37,297 bases of DNA, from assembly GCA_031266655.1 (NCBI GenBank), contig JAISAP010000058.1:1-37297 (forward strand). The letters are read 5' to 3'. The stretch comes from Holosporales bacterium. Its GTDB lineage: Bacteria; Pseudomonadota; Alphaproteobacteria; UBA3830; JAIRMZ01. Both the position numbers and the translations under genes were made by a program. The notes under the pieces are model-generated. The model was not told where the DNA came from and did no database searches. It saw nothing but the letters and a program-made list of their open reading frames with translations. Every line of letters begins with the position of its first letter. Positions within the stretch are counted from its first letter, which is position 1. Shown here piece after piece: positions 34,521 through 37,297 of the stretch.

Positions 34521-37094
34521 ATGAAGAAACGCAAGATTCCCGGCGCGATTGTTGCGTTGATTGCGGGAGCGCTGGGTGCGTTTTCCAAGGGTGCAGCACT
34601 AGACGTGCTTTCCGAAACGGAAGCAGTACAGCTTAAGGTACAGCTATCGGAAGAGGCCTCTGCGAATCGTATTTTTCTGAGGCAGGTGTTCGCCCTTGAT
34701 GGACGGTGTGTATTGCGTCCCAAAGCTGTTTTAGCACTCGATAAGTGGCACCTTCGCTTACGGTCCATTTGTATCCCAGCGAGCGTAGAGAGGATTGGGG
34801 AGGACTGTTTCAGGAGGAGGCATTCTTTTGTGCACATTGTCTTTGAGGCCAATTCCCAGGTTACAAGAATAGAGAAAAGCGCTTTTGCGTCCTGCTTCCA
34901 CTTACAATCCATTTGTATCCCCGCGAGCGTAGAGAGGATTGGAGAAGAATGTTTCAACGAGTGCCGATCTCTTGCTGCCGTTGTCTTCGAGACCCCTTCC
35001 CAGGTTACAAGAATAGAGGCAAGTGCTTTCACGCGCTGCTTCCACTTGCAATCCATTTGTATCCCTGCGAGCGTGGAGGAAATTGGGGGGAATTGCTTCG
35101 ACTGTTGTCGATCACTCTCACAAGTTGTCTTTGAGGCCAATTCCCAGGTTACAAGAATAGAGAAAAGCGCTTTTGCGTCCTGCTTCCACTTGCAATCCAT
35201 TTGTATCCCTGCGAGCGTGGAGGAGATTGGGAGGGACTGCTTCTACCATTGTCGATCACTCTTACAAGTTATTTTTGAGGAGGGTTTTGCGCCCACAACC
35301 CTTATGGCAGGTACTTTCTCTGGTTCCGGTCTGTTATCCGTTCGTATTCCTGCGAGTGTGCAAACGATTGAGAAGGACTGTTTCTACTCTTGTCCATCAC
35401 TTTTGCAAGTCGCCTTTGAAGAGAATACTGCGCTTGTGACTCTCATGGAAGGCGCTTTCTATAACTCCGGCTTGCTGTCTATTTGTATTCCTGCGAGTGT
35501 GCGAAAGATTGGGAGACACTGCTTCGGAAGTTGTTCATCTCTTGTGGACGTTACTTTTGCAGAGGGTTCTCAGCTTCGGGAAATTGGCGACGAGGCATTT
35601 TTTAGAACGCCGTTAGTACACGTCTGTTGCCCGGTTGGGGTAGTTTTTGGAGCTTGTGTTTTCAGAGATTCTGACGTCGTGAGAATAGACGTTGGAGTTG
35701 AACTAGCAGACCTGCTCTGTGGCGCATACGCTGGCATCCGCTCTCTACAAAGCTTAACCTTTGACCAAAACGTTGAAACGATCGGCCCTTTCTGCTTCGC
35801 GCACTGCGCATCTCTTGCCTCTGTTTCCTTTCAGCCTGGTTCGCACCTCCGAGTCATTGAAAAGGGAGCTTTTCAAGGATCTGGATTGCCATCTATAGCT
35901 CTTCCTGCAACGGTAGAAAGTATTGGACAGAGCTGTTTCGAAGAGTGTGTCTCTCTTACTTCCGTTTTCTTCGTATATAACACGCGACTCCAGGCCATTG
36001 GAGAGAGCGCTTTCTCTGGTTCCGGCTTGCTATCCATCTGTATCCCCGCAAGCGTACCGGAGATTGCGGATTGTTGTTTCCAAGCCTGCAAGGCTCTTGT
36101 CTCCGTTACTTTTGCAGATGGTTCTAGACTTACGAGAATAGGAACGTGCGCTTTCCGAGATTGTGCTAACTTACAATCCATTGGTCTTCCTAAGAGTGTG
36201 GAAAAGATTGACATGCATTGTTTCTATGACTGCCGATCTCTTGCTTCCGTTACCTTTAAGTCCGGTTCTCGTCTTAAGTTCATTGGCGAACGGGCGTTTT
36301 CCGGAATACAAGCAGACAGCATCTATCTCCCAGATGGCGCAGATGGCGTAGTTTTCGGAATGTATCCGTTTGCCTATTCTAATATCAGGATAATCCGTGC
36401 CGGTGATGAACCAGTGAACCCTTTCAAGGGCGTTTACGCAGGTACTGACTTACGAAGTGTAACGATCCCCTGGGGTCTTGTAACATTTCCGTGTCACTGC
36501 TTTTCAGAGTGCAAGTCGCTTGAAACCATCATCTTTGAGTCTCCTTCTCAGCTTCTGGCAATTAAAGAGCACACCTTCTCCCATTGTGGCATACCGTCCA
36601 TTCGCATCCCCTCAAGCGTGGAAGTGCTTGAAGAAGGCTGCTTCGGATGGTGCCACTCTCTTGTTGAAGTCACTTTCGAGGGTGACTCCCGACTCACGAG
36701 GATAGAAGGATATGTCTTCTATAGAGCTAGTGTACGGTCCATTCGCATCCCCTCAAGCGTGGAAGTGCTTGAAGAAGGCTGCTTCGGATGGTGCCACTCT
36801 CTTGTTGAAGTCACTTTCGAGGGTGACTCCCGACTCACGAGGATAGGGCGCAACGCTTTTGAAGACTGCGGCCGCTTACTATCCATTCATCTTCCCCGGA
36901 GAGTGCAAACGCTTGGGGAAGGGTGCTTCGCAAACTGCCGATCTTTTACTACCATTATCTTGGAGGCTGGCTCTTGGATCACGGAAGTAGAAAGGGGCGC
37001 TTTCTGGAATTCCGGCATACAAGCTTCTACTCTTCCCCTAGGCTTGAGAAGGATTTCTGGCCCTGGTTTCCAGTCGAGAGTTACCATGAGATAA
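34521..37094 (+). CDS. Large exported BspA-like leucine-rich repeat protein
   Basis: An 857-residue protein with a signal peptide (MKKRKIPGAIVALIAGALGA then FSKGAALD) and about 17 bipartite LRR_5 modules. Each has the form SICIPASVxxIGxxCFxxCxSLxxVxFExxSxLxxIxxxAF. ATG 34521 is taken because it starts the signal peptide and follows a ggag site; a TTG at 34482 is also in frame. Adjacent modules are near-identical at DNA level. An 80-bp block at 34841-34920 recurs at 35131-35210, and a block of about 110 bp at 36596 recurs exactly at 36737 (period 141), evidence of recent expansion. Each module carries a conserved CF cysteine. BspA-type proteins adhere to hosts or other cells; that role here is inference. 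It shares module type with the protein at 3436-4401. Confidence 0.86.
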   Translation: MKKRKIPGAIVALIAGALGAFSKGAALDVLSETEAVQLKVQLSEEASANRIFLRQVFALDGRCVLRPKAVLALDKWHLRLRSICIPASVERIGEDCFRRRHSFVHIVFEANSQVTRIEKSAFASCFHLQSICIPASVERIGEECFNECRSLAAVVFETPSQVTRIEASAFTRCFHLQSICIPASVEEIGGNCFDCCRSLSQVVFEANSQVTRIEKSAFASCFHLQSICIPASVEEIGRDCFYHCRSLLQVIFEEGFAPTTLMAGTFSGSGLLSVRIPASVQTIEKDCFYSCPSLLQVAFEENTALVTLMEGAFYNSGLLSICIPASVRKIGRHCFGSCSSLVDVTFAEGSQLREIGDEAFFRTPLVHVCCPVGVVFGACVFRDSDVVRIDVGVELADLLCGAYAGIRSLQSLTFDQNVETIGPFCFAHCASLASVSFQPGSHLRVIEKGAFQGSGLPSIALPATVESIGQSCFEECVSLTSVFFVYNTRLQAIGESAFSGSGLLSICIPASVPEIADCCFQACKALVSVTFADGSRLTRIGTCAFRDCANLQSIGLPKSVEKIDMHCFYDCRSLASVTFKSGSRLKFIGERAFSGIQADSIYLPDGADGVVFGMYPFAYSNIRIIRAGDEPVNPFKGVYAGTDLRSVTIPWGLVTFPCHCFSECKSLETIIFESPSQLLAIKEHTFSHCGIPSIRIPSSVEVLEEGCFGWCHSLVEVTFEGDSRLTRIEGYVFYRASVRSIRIPSSVEVLEEGCFGWCHSLVEVTFEGDSRLTRIGRNAFEDCGRLLSIHLPRRVQTLGEGCFANCRSFTTIILEAGSWITEVERGAFWNSGIQASTLPLGLRRISGPGFQSRVTMR
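36596..36847 (+). repeat. Exact intragenic 141-bp-period duplication in the LRR gene
   Basis: The segment starting gtccattcgcatcccctcaa (36596) recurs at 36737 and stays identical for about 110 bases before diverging. It encodes two identical LRR modules (SIRIPSSVEVLEEGCFGWC...). Identity this high implies a recent tandem duplication or gene conversion. Confidence 0.85.
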
Positions 37095-37297
37095 ATGCAT
37101 ACGCACGCTTTCTGTCACGTAGTTTGAATCGTGGGGAACGTCTGAGAGAGCAAGCTCTGGGGCTGTAGGGAACAACTGCGCTTAAGCATCGCCGAACTCC
37201 CAGCGGAGGGGAGCGTGGTCCGAGGGGCATGCAGTAGGAGAGGAGCGCATTTCCGGAGTTAGAGAGGGTACTGCTGCGCGCCTGACTTGTAGTAGAA
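37095..37297. other. End of window, no gene seen
   Basis: About 200 bases after the LRR gene with no open frame of substance, no hairpin plus T-run and no repeat matching the rest of the window. Confidence 0.3.

Overview
The window looks like a piece of an alphaproteobacterial chromosome, most likely from a host-associated lineage of the Holosporales/Rickettsiales type. The reasons are a DUF1013 regulator, an ELM1-family protein, an MPP-like M16 peptidase, the dnaB-alr pair, many small secreted repeat proteins and a load of decayed insertion sequences. The organism is Gram-negative (SecB, a lipoprotein), makes peptidoglycan (class A PBP, alanine racemase) and carries at least one flagellar gene. 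The lineage is inferred from gene content only.

Layout. 1-4400 is accessory: a hairpin-repeat array, a shrunken IS1595-type element, a CatA-like acetyltransferase whose last helix is frameshifted, an exported HEAT-repeat protein bracketed by 62-bp direct repeats, and an exported BspA-like LRR protein. 4567-8487 holds a GH5 lipoprotein, divergent secB and the ribosomal cluster rplK-rplA-rplJ-rplL with an L10 leader; rpoB does not follow. 8488-13720 is a repeat island with tandem units of about 195 bp, a near-full-length but broken IS1595-family transposase, and flgE (flagellar hook) lying between oppositely oriented repeat arrays. 13724-17635 holds an NhaD/ArsB-type antiporter and two exported paralogues of an unrecognised family with an IS remnant between them. 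17699-26379 is mostly housekeeping: mnmA, DUF167, class A PBP, map, tRNA-Ala(GGC), a GT2 glycosyltransferase, folB, rmuC and an M16 peptidase. 26583-34329 has an exported histidine-phosphatase-like protein, dnaB-alr, a sulfotransferase-like protein, and the ELM1 and DUF1013 genes. 34521-37094 encodes a large exported BspA-like LRR protein.

Two observations stand out. First, the true start of flgE is at 12687, and its N-terminal frame joins the rest of the gene only across a tract of 14 G (C on the plus strand). With 14 G the protein stops after 57 residues; 12 or 15 G would restore a hook protein of about 713 residues. This has the form of a slipped-strand phase-variation switch on the hook gene, currently OFF if the assembly is right. 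Second, the non-coding islands are built from a repeat whose flanks are conserved while its two hairpin stems differ between copies with pairing preserved, so the structure rather than the stem sequence appears to be kept.

Much of the accessory coding capacity goes to exported repeat-module proteins (HEAT, two LRR, two helical paralogues, a phosphatase-like protein). This suggests an envelope or secreted repertoire aimed at a eukaryotic host. That role is inference from signal peptides and repeat architecture.
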